The notes under the pieces are model-generated. The model worked only from the letters and a program-made list of their open reading frames with translations, did not search any database and was not told where the DNA came from. Position numbers and translations under genes: made by a program. A stretch of DNA of 64,000 nucleotides from positions 18,174-82,173 of the forward strand of contig JAMFSE010000044.1 in assembly GCA_026225115.1 (NCBI GenBank). The letters run 5' to 3'. Every line of letters starts with the position of its first letter. Within the stretch, counting starts at the first letter, position 1. Shown piece by piece: positions 53,431-62,175 of the stretch. This stretch comes from Rhodovastum atsumiense. Its GTDB lineage: Bacteria; Pseudomonadota; Alphaproteobacteria; Acetobacterales; Acetobacteraceae.

Positions 53431-54060
53431 TCAGGCAGCCTCGACAAACTCCAGGAACTTGTCTGCCAAAACGTCAATAAGCAGCGGGTCTGACGCCGGC
53501 CCCATGCCCCGCGCGGCATGGTTGCTCTGGTCCAGAATCTCATAAACCAATAACCAGGCCTGAAGCCAGCGGCGGCGTTCCGCGGCGGGCTCGGCGCTTA
53601 CCGCAAAGGCCGGTATTGCCTGCCCCAATCCGGCGATGATACTGCCGATTAAAGCATGCGCGGCTTCCGTGAAGCCGCTCTCCACGACATTTGCCTGAAT
53701 GAAGACCTGCAGCAGATTACGATTCGCACGATCGGCGGCGAATAATTCCGAAAGCCAGACACGGACCACCCTGAGTTCCCGGAAATCGCCATCCCGGACG
53801 CTTAGATAGCGCGGCATGGCGGCAGCGGCATTCTGGTTGAAGAGCGCGATCGCCAGCGCCGCCTTGTTTGCAAAATGCCTGTAGAAGGTAACCCGGCTGA
53901 CAGCCGAGGCCGCCGCGATCTCATCAACGGACACCGCCAGATAGCCGCGCTCCCAAAAAAGCCCGGCTGCGGCGGCCAAAAGCTTCTCGCGGCTGTCCTT
54001 CTTGCGCAGTTGCGCGAACGCGACCATGCCTGCGACCTTGGACGAAGCGGCGCTACTCAA
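53431..54060 (-). CDS. TetR-family transcriptional regulator
   Basis: This 209-residue repressor has the TetR motif in SREKLLAAAAGLFWERGYLAVSVDEIAAASAVSRVTFYRHFANKAALAIALF, with recognition helix VSRVTFYRHF. The C-terminal domain (QVFIQANVVESGFTEAAHALIGSIIAGLGQAI) is of the general ligand-binding kind. It begins 36 bases downstream of the amidohydrolase stop, so it may be co-transcribed with that gene and sense its substrate. It is not a close copy of the TetR at 52527. Confidence 0.88.
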   Translation of the reverse strand: MSSAASSKVAGMVAFAQLRKKDSREKLLAAAAGLFWERGYLAVSVDEIAAASAVSRVTFYRHFANKAALAIALFNQNAAAAMPRYLSVRDGDFRELRVVRVWLSELFAADRANRNLLQVFIQANVVESGFTEAAHALIGSIIAGLGQAIPAFAVSAEPAAERRRWLQAWLLVYEILDQSNHAARGMGPASDPLLIDVLADKFLEFVEAA

Positions 54061-54096
54061 GTGCAGCGCCGCTTCGCGGTCTAATCGTACCCTCGC

Positions 54097-55839
54097 TCAT
54101 TCGGCGGCTATGGCCTCCGCAAAGCTCTGCTCCGGGCCGACGAAGGCGCCGGGGAACCGGCCGGTGAAGGCGCCATTATCAAACGTCGGCACACCGTTCA
54201 CCAGGGTCAGGCGCATTGGCGCCGCGGCACGGGTATAGCGGTAGGTGCGGCCGCCCTCGCCGTCCCACACATCCCAGATTTTCTCTTCAGGGCGCCGCTC
54301 GATCTCGGCCAGATTGAACACGGTGATATCCGCTGCCTTGCCGACCCGGATGAGCCCGCGATCGTGCAGGCCAAAGAAATCGGCGAGCTTACCGGTCAGG
54401 TTGTGCACGCCCTCTTCAATCGTCAGCACGCCGCGGTCGCGCACGAAATCCGTCAGCAGATTGATGTTATCACCGGCGCCGCAGAACATTTTTCCATGCG
54501 CCCCGGCATCGGAAATATTGCCGATTGCATTTGGATCCTTCAGCAATTGCAAAACCAGATCCTCATCACGCTCCCAGGACTGCTTGTACACGACGGACTC
54601 GGCGCCGTTATTCAGCACCCATTCGGCGAGCGCATCGGAAGGATGTTCGAATTTCCCCTGTTCGATGTAGTCGGCAAGCGTCACGCCGATCGGCCCGTAT
54701 CCGGTTTCGCTTTCACGGAAAGTCAGCGCATCCGGCTTGTGCAGATAGGAATGCGAATATTGCGCATCCCAGCCCTCGCGTGCCCGCGCCAGCCACGCCG
54801 GGTCGGAAAGCATCTGCGCCTTGGTCTCCCAATCCTGCGCGTCGACAACTTCCTGCCAGACCGGGTTGCCATTCTGGGCAAATACCAGCGAGCGCTTGAA
54901 ATTGATGACCGAGGTCGGCGAGATATGATGAAAGCCGGTGTAGAAGGGCAGACCCTCTGCCTTGAACTGTTCGTGCAGCTCCGCTGACCGGCCGCGCACC
55001 TTGGCCTGGAATTGCAGCGTCGGTAACCCCGCCCATTGCAGCCGCACGCCGGTTTCCTTGGCGATGCGGCCAAACCGCTCAACCTGCGCCGGGCCCGTCA
55101 TGCGCATGAAATGGTCAACGATGACCTGAACCGTCGCGCCATCGTAGCGCCCGACGACCTCGAACAGCGCCTGATACTCGGCATCATTCGCGCGCTGCGA
55201 AGGCAGCGGCCGCTCATGCCGGTCATGGTCAAGTTGATTGGAGGACAGGCCCATGGCGCCGGCCCGCAAGGCGTCATCCAGCAAAGCGCACATCTGGCGA
55301 ATTTCGTCTTCCGTTGCTTCGCGATTCCAGGCTTCCTGCCCCATCACGCATAGGCGCAAGGCGATATGGCCGCAGAACGAGGCGAAATTCAGCGGCAGCT
55401 TCACTTGGCGCTGCATCGAAGCCTTATATTCGCTCCAGGTAGTCCAGTCCCATGGCACCAAGGCCTCCATCGGCGCCTGGGGAATGTCCTCAAAGAAATT
55501 GAAGATATCGATAATATCGGCCTTGTCCTCGGCGCGCGGGGAGGCCGGTGCCATGGAGAAACCGCAGTTGCCGTTAATCGAAGTGGTGACCCCGTAGGCT
55601 GGCAGCGGCTCCATATTCGGCGCCCACCAGACCCCGCCATCCCAATGGTTATGGGTTTCGATGAAACCCGGCGCGACATAGCAATCCGTGGCGTCGATCA
55701 CGCGTTCGCCCCTGGCGGGTTCAATACCCGGCCCGACTTCGACGATGCGGCCGGCGCGGATCCGGACATCGGCTTTTGAGGCCGGTGCGCCGGATCCGTC
55801 AACGACGGTGCCACCCTTGATCAGCAAGCGGAATTCCAT
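54097..55839 (-). CDS. N-acyl-D-amino-acid-deacylase-like amidohydrolase (amidohydrolase 3 family)
   Basis: This 580-residue metal-dependent amidohydrolase has FRLLIKGGTVVDGSGAPASKADVRI at the start, the H-x-H pair in GFIETHNHWDGG, a metal His in FASFCGHIALR and the Asp in ISDAGAHG. The C-terminal GKAADITVFNLAEI and the small beta-domain fit the family. Members deacylate N-acyl-D-amino acids, but many related genes have other amide or cyclic substrates. The ATG at 55839 has GGGAGAG upstream. In this cluster it may free an amide-linked conjugate (inference). Confidence 0.85.
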   Translation of the reverse strand: MEFRLLIKGGTVVDGSGAPASKADVRIRAGRIVEVGPGIEPARGERVIDATDCYVAPGFIETHNHWDGGVWWAPNMEPLPAYGVTTSINGNCGFSMAPASPRAEDKADIIDIFNFFEDIPQAPMEALVPWDWTTWSEYKASMQRQVKLPLNFASFCGHIALRLCVMGQEAWNREATEDEIRQMCALLDDALRAGAMGLSSNQLDHDRHERPLPSQRANDAEYQALFEVVGRYDGATVQVIVDHFMRMTGPAQVERFGRIAKETGVRLQWAGLPTLQFQAKVRGRSAELHEQFKAEGLPFYTGFHHISPTSVINFKRSLVFAQNGNPVWQEVVDAQDWETKAQMLSDPAWLARAREGWDAQYSHSYLHKPDALTFRESETGYGPIGVTLADYIEQGKFEHPSDALAEWVLNNGAESVVYKQSWERDEDLVLQLLKDPNAIGNISDAGAHGKMFCGAGDNINLLTDFVRDRGVLTIEEGVHNLTGKLADFFGLHDRGLIRVGKAADITVFNLAEIERRPEEKIWDVWDGEGGRTYRYTRAAAPMRLTLVNGVPTFDNGAFTGRFPGAFVGPEQSFAEAIAAE

Positions 55840-55872
55840 GGTTTCTCTCCCGGAGATATTGGTGTCTACTTG

Positions 55873-55889
55873 TGTTACACCTTATAACA
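55873..55889. promoter_or_regulatory. Inverted repeat TGTTA-N7-TAACA, candidate operator
   Basis: The arms lie at 55873-55877 and 55885-55889, 34 bases upstream of the amidohydrolase ATG and in the divergent gap with the GlcD-type oxidase. The dimension fits a TetR-type operator, and a TetR gene is downstream of the amidohydrolase. The arms are only 5 bases long. Confidence 0.4.
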
Positions 55890-56065
55890 GACGTTCGCAG
55901 ACAGTTGCCATCAACTTCGTGGAGACGATGTTTCAACGCCTAAAGCCTTGAAAAATCAATGGAGACTTTCCGGCGTTGGAGTCAACATCCTAATCATGAC
56001 AGGTCCGGCATGGACAGCGCAATCGCGCGATCATTAAAGCTGACGACTGGGCGGGAGATAAAAAT

Positions 56066-57466
56066 ATGAGTGAAAGCCTGGCGCAGCGCCTTTGCCAGAT
56101 TATCGGCGAGCGAAACGTGCTGACGGGGGAGTCCATCGGCGAGCATTACCGCATCGATATATCGCGCAAGTATAAATCCCAGCCTGCCATTCTGGTAAAA
56201 CCGCAGACCACGGCTGAGGTCTCCGAGATCGTCAGGCTGGCGGCGGCCGAGAGCATGCCCATCACCGTCATCGGCGGGCAGAGCGGCACGGTGGGCAGCG
56301 CGGTCCCCGTGGATGGCGGATTGGCGATGTCATTGGAGCGGATGAATCGCGTCATCGAAATCGACCAGCTCTCGATGACGATGACGGTGGAGGCCGGCTG
56401 CATCCTGCAAATCGCGCAGGAGACGGCCGAACTGGAGGGAACCTTGTTGCCGCTCGATCTCGGTTCGCGCGGGTCGGCCACCATCGGCGGCGTGATCGGT
56501 ACCAATGCCGGCGGCAATCGGGTGCTGCGCTGGGGCATGATGCGCGACATGGTGATCGGGTTGGAGGCGGTGCTAGCCGACGGCACGATCATTTCCTCGC
56601 TCACCAAAATGCTTAAGGATAACGCCGGCTATAACTGGAAGCATTTGCTCATTGGCAGCGAAGGAACGCTTGCGATCGTCACCCGGGCGGTGCTCCGGCT
56701 GCGGCCGTTGCCGACGTCTCGCCAGACAGCCCTGGTCGCCACCGCAAGCTTCGAGCAGGCCATCACGGTATTACGCCGGCTGGAGCTGGAACTTTCCGGC
56801 CGGCTCTCTTCCTTCGAGCTGATGTGGTCGAATTTCTTCGAGGCAATGACGCAAGCCCAGCTCCCCCAGAGACCACGCCCGATGGCGCTTGGCCACGCGT
56901 TCTACATCATCGTCGAGGCCATGGGCGGCGACGCCGAATATGACCTCGCACGTTTCGAACAAGTGCTCATGGCAATGATCGAGGAGAATGTGACGGTAGA
57001 TGCCGTGATCGCGCAATCGGAGCGCGAGCGCGAAGCCATCTGGGCGGTGCGTGAGGACCTTTCGCCTGGCCTGACGCCGCTGCGCCCCTTTGCCTCCTAC
57101 GATGTCAGCATGGGGGTCGGCGACATGCCGGCTTTTGTAAGCAAGGCGGAAACCAATATGGCGCGGGATTTTCCTGGCGCCAAAATGTTATTCTACGGCC
57201 ATGCCGGAGACGGCAATCTGCACGCCATCGTCAGCACCGGCACGCTGGACGCAGACATCCAGCATGGCTTCGACGCGGCGATTTTCGATGCCGTACGCGA
57301 TGTCGGCGGCTCAATCGCGGCCGAGCATGGGATCGGTATCGCGCGCGCCGGCTTCCTGTCCTGGACCCGCTCGCCAAGCGAGCTGGCGCTAATGTCCGTT
57401 CTGAAAGATGCAATCGACCCCAGGCATATTCTTAACCCGGGCAAGATTATCAATGTTGCCGGCTGA
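56066..57466 (+). CDS. GlcD-type FAD-linked oxidase / D-2-hydroxyacid dehydrogenase
   Basis: This 466-residue vanillyl-alcohol-oxidase-fold flavoprotein has the FAD-binding segment VIGGQSGTVGSAVPVDGGLAMSLERMN, LDLGSRGSATIGGVIGTNAGGNRVLRWG and GSEGTLAIVTRAVL. The C-terminal domain has LFYGHAGDGNLHAIV with metal-binding His residues, AAEHGIG and the end motif DPRHILNPGKI. Family members oxidise D-2-hydroxy acids such as D-lactate or D-2-hydroxyglutarate. It is divergent from the amidohydrolase and converges on the IclR gene. Confidence 0.92.
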   Translation: MSESLAQRLCQIIGERNVLTGESIGEHYRIDISRKYKSQPAILVKPQTTAEVSEIVRLAAAESMPITVIGGQSGTVGSAVPVDGGLAMSLERMNRVIEIDQLSMTMTVEAGCILQIAQETAELEGTLLPLDLGSRGSATIGGVIGTNAGGNRVLRWGMMRDMVIGLEAVLADGTIISSLTKMLKDNAGYNWKHLLIGSEGTLAIVTRAVLRLRPLPTSRQTALVATASFEQAITVLRRLELELSGRLSSFELMWSNFFEAMTQAQLPQRPRPMALGHAFYIIVEAMGGDAEYDLARFEQVLMAMIEENVTVDAVIAQSEREREAIWAVREDLSPGLTPLRPFASYDVSMGVGDMPAFVSKAETNMARDFPGAKMLFYGHAGDGNLHAIVSTGTLDADIQHGFDAAIFDAVRDVGGSIAAEHGIGIARAGFLSWTRSPSELALMSVLKDAIDPRHILNPGKIINVAG

Positions 57467-57496
57467 GGCGCTGCGATGGAATCTCGGGTTAGCGCT

Positions 57497-58297
57497 TCAA
57501 ACCGCGAGCTGCGCCGGCTTGGCGGGCGAGTAGTAGCTGTGGGGCTCCGTCGCCGCACATCTGCAAATGCCTTGCTTCATCTCGCCGATCAAATATTTTG
57601 CATCGATTTCGGAGTCATCGTCAAAGAACACTCCGAGTGCCAGCGGACCGCGAATTCTGGAGCGTGGAAGCAACACCGCCGCCACCTGCAGACCCGGCTG
57701 AAAGCCAGCATCGCCTATAGCATGACCCTGAACACGAAACATGCCGATACTGTCTTTCAATTTCGCGATATCAAACCTTTCCCCTGGCTCCGCTTCGGCG
57801 TTCAACCGCCAGAGCAAACGCGCCACATGGTCAGGCGCGCTGGCTGAGAGCAGGAGCAGACCGACGACGCTCGCCCATGCCTGTTCGAACACCCCGTATG
57901 ATATTTTATTGCTCAGCGGCAGGTCGCCATGAGACAGGCGGAAAATTTGAATCTGGGTACCGACCATGCCGAACAGCGCAAAACTTTTGCCGGTGATTTC
58001 TGCCAGATTATCCATCAAGGTGAACAGCCCGCCATCACGAATCATCTTCGGTTGGGCCGATGTGCCTAGCGCCGCAATCCGCGGCGTTGGCGTGTAGGCG
58101 CGCGACCTGGGGTCCTTATACAGCAGTCCCATTTCGACCAAGCTGGAAAGCAATTCGGATGTGCTGGACTGCGGCCTGCCGTAGCGGCGGACAATGTCCA
58201 TCACCGTCGCCTTCTGGCCGTTGTCACAGAAAAACTCAAATATTTCAAAGACGCGTTTGGCAATTTTGGTCTTGTTCGGCTCTAGCACTGCGGCCAT
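57497..58297 (-). CDS. IclR-family transcriptional regulator
   Basis: This 266-residue regulator has an N-terminal winged helix-turn-helix (AKRVFEIFEFFCDNGQKATVMDIVRRYGRPQSSTSELLSSLVEMGLLYKD) and a C-terminal IclR effector domain. The effector part is somewhat diverged. The ATG at 58297 has GGGGAG upstream; an 18-residue longer frame lacks support. It is divergent from the phytanoyl-CoA-dioxygenase-like gene, with a 23-base palindrome between them (58361-58383), the normal place for an IclR operator. Confidence 0.85.
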   Translation of the reverse strand: MAAVLEPNKTKIAKRVFEIFEFFCDNGQKATVMDIVRRYGRPQSSTSELLSSLVEMGLLYKDPRSRAYTPTPRIAALGTSAQPKMIRDGGLFTLMDNLAEITGKSFALFGMVGTQIQIFRLSHGDLPLSNKISYGVFEQAWASVVGLLLLSASAPDHVARLLWRLNAEAEPGERFDIAKLKDSIGMFRVQGHAIGDAGFQPGLQVAAVLLPRSRIRGPLALGVFFDDDSEIDAKYLIGEMKQGICRCAATEPHSYYSPAKPAQLAV

Positions 58298-58606
58298 CCG
58301 TTTTTCTCCCCAAATTACTCGTTGCTCGCTTAATCCACCCAATTTCTGCAATCGTCAAGAAAAAATTATGACATGTAATTTTTGATTAATTTGTTGCAGC
58401 GCAGCATCCATTCGATGCCGCAAAGCCGGGAGCCGTGCCACCAGGCTCAAAATCACGACTTTCGGTATCGCGATGACGATGCTTGCCTCGATTTCTGTAC
58501 CGAACTCGGGGTCATGCGTAAGCGGTGCTTCTATTGTATAGAGATGCGCGCTTCCGCCGTTGCATGTCCACAGCAGGCCGCGCAACTGACAGGACCGATA
58601 CGCCGC
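58298..58606. other. Divergent intergenic region between IclR and PhyH-like genes
   Basis: This 309-base gap holds one clear element, the A+T-rich palindrome at 58361-58383. A rightward frame runs through much of the gap (from 58382) into the dioxygenase gene, but its residues resemble no family and the first good family residues begin at 58607. I see no other gene. Confidence 0.4.
58361..58383. promoter_or_regulatory. A+T-rich palindrome, candidate IclR operator
   Basis: AAAAATTA (58361-58368) and TAATTTTT (58376-58383) are perfect 8-base arms around a 7-base spacer that contains ACATG. It lies 64-86 bases upstream of the IclR ATG in a divergent gap. The location and symmetry fit an IclR-family site; no comparison has been made. 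Confidence 0.5.
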
Positions 58607-59401
58607 ATGGACGCAATGCCGAGCCCTGATCTTCCGAAACCTACTTCGGATCTGGCGCAGGCCGGGGCTGACCTGAGCAAGCATGGCGCCTGTATCGTCG
58701 AAGCCGCGCTTGATCCGGAAGTTTTGGCAGAGGTCCGTGACGCGCTTTACCACATCGCCGACGGCGACAAGAAACGCGGCTGGTCCGAGAGTTATCAATA
58801 CGGCGCCGATGACCACATCAACCAGCGGATATGGAACCTGCCGAGCCGCGACGCCGTTTTCTGCGACCTCGCCGAACACCCGCTTGCCATGCATTTCGTG
58901 AAGGAGCTGCTCGGCTGGCCGGCTTTGCTCTCCAGCATGTCCGCCAACATCACCGGCGCCGGCGGCGCCAGCATGGTCCTGCATGCCGACCAGGGCTATA
59001 TGCCGCCACCCTGGAGCCGGCCTCTTGGCGTGAATGTCGCCTGGTGCGTCGATGACTTCACGGCAGCCAACGGTGCCACCTGCGCGGTGCCCGGCAGCCA
59101 TCTCTGGAACGGCAAAGGCCAGGGCCAGCACATGGCCGACAAGCTCGTGCCCATCGAGGCGAAGGCGGGTTCGATCATCGTCATGGAAGGCCGCTTGCTG
59201 CACACCAATGGCGTTAACACCAACGGCGTGCGGCGCGCCGGGATTTTCTCCTGGTACACGCTGCCGATTTACCTGCCGCAGGAAAACTGGGCGCTGTCGC
59301 TCAACCCGATCGTCCGCCAATACGGCTCTGAGACCTTGCAGACCTTGTTCGGCTTCCGCCCGCGGGTGCTTGGCCGGATCAACGGCAGGGACAGGATCTA
59401 A
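58607..59401 (+). CDS. Phytanoyl-CoA-dioxygenase-family Fe(II)/2-oxoglutarate enzyme
   Basis: This is a ~264-residue PhyH-like hydroxylase. The iron-binding H-x-D is in LHADQGYMPP, the distal His is in GRLLHTNGVN with the following Arg for 2-oxoglutarate in NGVRRAG. The N-terminal LSKHGACIVEAALDPEVLAEVRDAL matches the family. I start at the ATG at 58607; 58616 is another. It is followed by a cupin gene and divergent from IclR, so the two are probably an IclR-controlled pair. It should hydroxylate a lipophilic substrate. Confidence 0.88.
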   Translation: MDAMPSPDLPKPTSDLAQAGADLSKHGACIVEAALDPEVLAEVRDALYHIADGDKKRGWSESYQYGADDHINQRIWNLPSRDAVFCDLAEHPLAMHFVKELLGWPALLSSMSANITGAGGASMVLHADQGYMPPPWSRPLGVNVAWCVDDFTAANGATCAVPGSHLWNGKGQGQHMADKLVPIEAKAGSIIVMEGRLLHTNGVNTNGVRRAGIFSWYTLPIYLPQENWALSLNPIVRQYGSETLQTLFGFRPRVLGRINGRDRI

Positions 59402-59417
59402 GCAAATGGAGAACAGC

Positions 59418-59930
59418 ATGAGCCAAGATACGCCCGCCGGCTTCACCATTTTTCGCGCCAAGGACGCGCCGGGTTTGATGCAATCTGGCGTCATGGCAAT
59501 GGCGCCAATGACGGACACCCAACGCGCCGGCCTCAAAGGTGCTGTCGCCGCCGGCTATATGGATGGCGACGAGGTACAAATTCTGACCCAGATGCCAGGC
59601 TACAGCCTTGCCCATGCCTGGCTGAAAAAAAGCTACCCGCTGGCGCTGCACAGCCATGACTCCGACTGCATGTATTATATCGTCGCCGGCACGCTGAAGC
59701 TCGGCACCGAGGAGCTTGGACCCCGCGACAGCTTCTTCGTCCCTGCCGGCGTGCCCTACACCTACAAGCCCGGCCCGGAAGGTGTCGAAGTTCTCGAAAT
59801 CCGCCACGCGCCAAAGTTCAATTTCGTCAATCTATCGAAAACCGAGACTTACTGGACAAAGGCCGCCGAGACCATCGCAGCAAACCACGAAGATTGGAAA
59901 ACAGCCGTACGGCCTTCAGAAAAAGTTTAG
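59418..59930 (+). CDS. Cupin-domain protein
   Basis: This 170-residue small beta-barrel has the cupin motif 1 HAWLKKSYPLALHSHDSDCMYYIVAGTLKLG, with metal-binding His residues in H-S-H, and motif 2 GPRDSFFVPAGVPYTYKPGPEG. I chose the ATG at 59418, which has GGAG 5 bases upstream, over 59406. It starts 16 bases after the dioxygenase gene, so they are likely co-expressed. Function is unknown; cupins near degradation enzymes are often isomerases or oxygenases or bind ligands. Confidence 0.82.
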   Translation: MSQDTPAGFTIFRAKDAPGLMQSGVMAMAPMTDTQRAGLKGAVAAGYMDGDEVQILTQMPGYSLAHAWLKKSYPLALHSHDSDCMYYIVAGTLKLGTEELGPRDSFFVPAGVPYTYKPGPEGVEVLEIRHAPKFNFVNLSKTETYWTKAAETIAANHEDWKTAVRPSEKV

Positions 59931-59952
59931 CGGGCGTTTTCTCCGCCGCGGC

Positions 59953-60702
59953 TCAGCGCCAGCTGAAACCGCCATCGACCGGCAGCGCGGCGCCGGTGGT
60001 GAATCCGGAATCCTCCGTCGAGAAGAACAAGGTTGCGCGCGCCACATCTTCCACGACACCGAGCCGGTTTAACGCCACCCGGGCGGCGGCACGCTCCGTA
60101 TGTTCCTGGTTTTCCCAAAGATAGCGCGTCATTTCCGTTTTGATCACACCGGGACAGATCGAGTTCGCCCGGATATTCGGACCAAGGTCCAACCCAAGGC
60201 ATTTGGTGAACATCAACAGCCCGGCCTTGCTGGCCGAATAGCCGGCGGTGCCGGCCATCGGCATCAGGCCGCTGACCGATGCAATGTTGACGATGGTGGC
60301 ACGCGCAGCCTGCTGCAGAAACGGCAATGCAGCGTGGATGATGTTGAACGGACCGGTCAGGTTGACCGCCAGCATCCGGTCAAAACTCTCCGGCTCAAGT
60401 TTCGCGAAGGGGGTAATATCGAGAATGCCGGCAGCGTTGATAATTCCATCGATCCCGCCCAGCGCATCGGCGGCTTTGGCAACGACATCCATCACCATCG
60501 CGCGCGCGCTGACATCGCAGCCAAAACCGTGAGCCTTCAGCGTAGCGGCGATTTCCGTAATGCCGGCTTCATTGCGGTCCAGCAAAGCCAGGCCGGCACC
60601 TTCTGCCGCGAACAGCTCGGCAATCGCCTGCCCCATGCCGCTTGCAGCACCCGTAATCAGAATCCGCCTGTTTTCAAGTTTTCCGGCCAAGCTGCCCCCC
60701 AT
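59953..60702 (-). CDS. Short-chain dehydrogenase/reductase
   Basis: This 249-residue classical SDR has ILITGAASGMGQAI, NAAGILD, the catalytic Ser in NIASVSG and Tyr/Lys in GYSASKAG, and the C-terminal TTGAALPVDGGFSW. It lies at the end of the minus-strand operon with the PRISE-like reductase, barrel protein and CoA transferase. It would oxidise or reduce a hydroxyl/keto group, perhaps before or after enone reduction (inference). Confidence 0.9.
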   Translation of the reverse strand: MGGSLAGKLENRRILITGAASGMGQAIAELFAAEGAGLALLDRNEAGITEIAATLKAHGFGCDVSARAMVMDVVAKAADALGGIDGIINAAGILDITPFAKLEPESFDRMLAVNLTGPFNIIHAALPFLQQAARATIVNIASVSGLMPMAGTAGYSASKAGLLMFTKCLGLDLGPNIRANSICPGVIKTEMTRYLWENQEHTERAAARVALNRLGVVEDVARATLFFSTEDSGFTTGAALPVDGGFSWR

Positions 60703-60707
60703 TTAAA

Positions 60708-61823
60708 TTATGATGTTGCCGTTGCATCGAACGGCGGCAGCAATTTCAGCGCCGCCATGCGCTGCATCCAGTGGTGCAGACTATCCAGGCTGTCGCGGCA
60801 AGCAGCGAAGCCGGCCTGGCGAAGCTTGATCGTGCTTAACAACATCGGCAACGGGCGTTCAACCAGCGGCGCGCCCAGCAGCAAATCGATGTAGTGATGG
60901 GACTCGCCTAACAGCGCCGGTAAATCATGCACCCGCAAGCCATGGCGCTCGGCCAGCGCGGTCCAAGCTTGCCGCGTCCGCGCCTCGCCGAAAAAACCGG
61001 CGAGGCTCGCGGGCGGCTCGCCATTCGCCTGCAATCCAAGCGACGCCGCCAGATGCGGCCAGTCATGCGCCAGCACCAGGACGTCGCCATTCGTGATATT
61101 GAAAATCTGGTTCGCTGCCGATTTTGATTCCGCCGCCCAGGCCAGCGCCTCCGCCAGCAAGCCGGTATCGACCATCTCGCGCATGCCCGCATTTTTGCCG
61201 GGGTAGGCGAACGGCATTCCGAGTTCGCGCGTCAGCGCCGCGTAGGCGCCGAGGGCGGCCACCGGATTCATGGCAACACCGGCAGCAGCGCCCAGCAGCA
61301 CCTGGGGACGAAAGATGGTATAGTCGAAGCCTCTCTCTGCACCCCGAAGCCGCAAATGATCCTCATGCAGCCAATAGAAATTTGGATGCGCGTCGCGGGG
61401 CTGGCTCTCACGGCAGGGCAGCGACACATCGTGGTGGTGTCCGCCATAGGCTTTGGCCCCCTGCAGCAGGCTGACATGGCGTAGCGCCCCTGCTGCCGCC
61501 ATCTGATCCAGAAGATTGGCGAACATCCGGCCATTTTGCGCGATCAACGCCGGATCATACCACCCGCTCACCAGCCCCGGCGCTTCGGCAACCGCAGCAT
61601 AAACCAGATGCGTGACCGGCGGTAGCGCCGCGACCGCGGCGGCGCAGGACGCGCCGTCATTCAGGTCAACCGCGGCATGTTCAAAAATAAGGCCATCTGC
61701 CACCACCGGTCTGCGCCGCGACAGGGCCGTCACGCGCCAGCCCAGCGCTGCGAAATGTTCGACCGCACCGGCGCCGATCACACCGCTTGCCCCGGCGATC
61801 AGGATATGGCGCTGCGCCGGCAT
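60708..61823 (-). CDS. PRISE-type enone reductase (progesterone 5-beta-reductase/iridoid-synthase-like SDR)
   Basis: This 371-residue extended SDR has the cofactor motif AGASGVIGAGAVEHFAALGW near residue 10. Its catalytic region reads LLQGAKAYGGHH (Lys124) and FYWLHEDHLR (Tyr150), matching the K-x-Y-x-G and F-Y-x-x-x-E-D-x-L motifs of PRISE enzymes, which reduce 1,4-enones such as progesterone or 8-oxogeranial. It starts 4 bases after the barrel-protein stop. In a cluster with a KstD-like enzyme this fits reduction of an enone ring. The plant-like activity assignment is inferred. Confidence 0.8.
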   Translation of the reverse strand: MPAQRHILIAGASGVIGAGAVEHFAALGWRVTALSRRRPVVADGLIFEHAAVDLNDGASCAAAVAALPPVTHLVYAAVAEAPGLVSGWYDPALIAQNGRMFANLLDQMAAAGALRHVSLLQGAKAYGGHHHDVSLPCRESQPRDAHPNFYWLHEDHLRLRGAERGFDYTIFRPQVLLGAAAGVAMNPVAALGAYAALTRELGMPFAYPGKNAGMREMVDTGLLAEALAWAAESKSAANQIFNITNGDVLVLAHDWPHLAASLGLQANGEPPASLAGFFGEARTRQAWTALAERHGLRVHDLPALLGESHHYIDLLLGAPLVERPLPMLLSTIKLRQAGFAACRDSLDSLHHWMQRMAALKLLPPFDATATS

Positions 61824-61827
61824 TGGG

Positions 61828-62163
61828 TTACCCCGCTGCGCCGATCTGATGGCCGACCAGAATGACCATGCCGGTCTTGTCCAGCGCATCCGACATCGGC
61901 ATCTCCTTTGAGCCCGATTTTTCACGGATCTGCTCGACGGTCGCGACCGGATCGTCGGTCTCAAGCTCATAGATGGTGAGCAGCGTCCAGCGCGGCGCAT
62001 CGATCGTGTAGACCTTCTGATAATCCGTCGCGAATAATTTTGCGCTGATCACCGCGGGCTCGCGCGCGACATCACCCAGATGCTGGTCGCGATACCAGCG
62101 GACAAATTCCTCCTCCTGCCCCGGCTTTGCCTGGCTGAGAACGATGAATTGATAACGTGCCAT
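61828..62163 (-). CDS. Small dimeric alpha/beta-barrel (EthD-like) protein
   Basis: This is a 111-residue single-domain protein. RYQFIVLSQAKPGQEEEFVRWYRDQHLGDVAREPAVISAKLF has the strand, W-Y-x3-H-L helix and V-I-S-A-K-L strand of EthD-like barrels. It has the same fold as each half of the 17071 and 29442 proteins. It sits between the CoA transferase and the PRISE gene in a tight operon. No catalytic residue is obvious. Confidence 0.75.
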   Translation of the reverse strand: MARYQFIVLSQAKPGQEEEFVRWYRDQHLGDVAREPAVISAKLFATDYQKVYTIDAPRWTLLTIYELETDDPVATVEQIREKSGSKEMPMSDALDKTGMVILVGHQIGAAG

Positions 62164-62175
62164 AAAGCTTCCTTC

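Noticed and set aside
58382..58606. Upstream extension of the PhyH-like protein
   Set aside because: The 75 extra residues do not fit the family and would begin at a non-ATG codon inside the candidate IclR operator.
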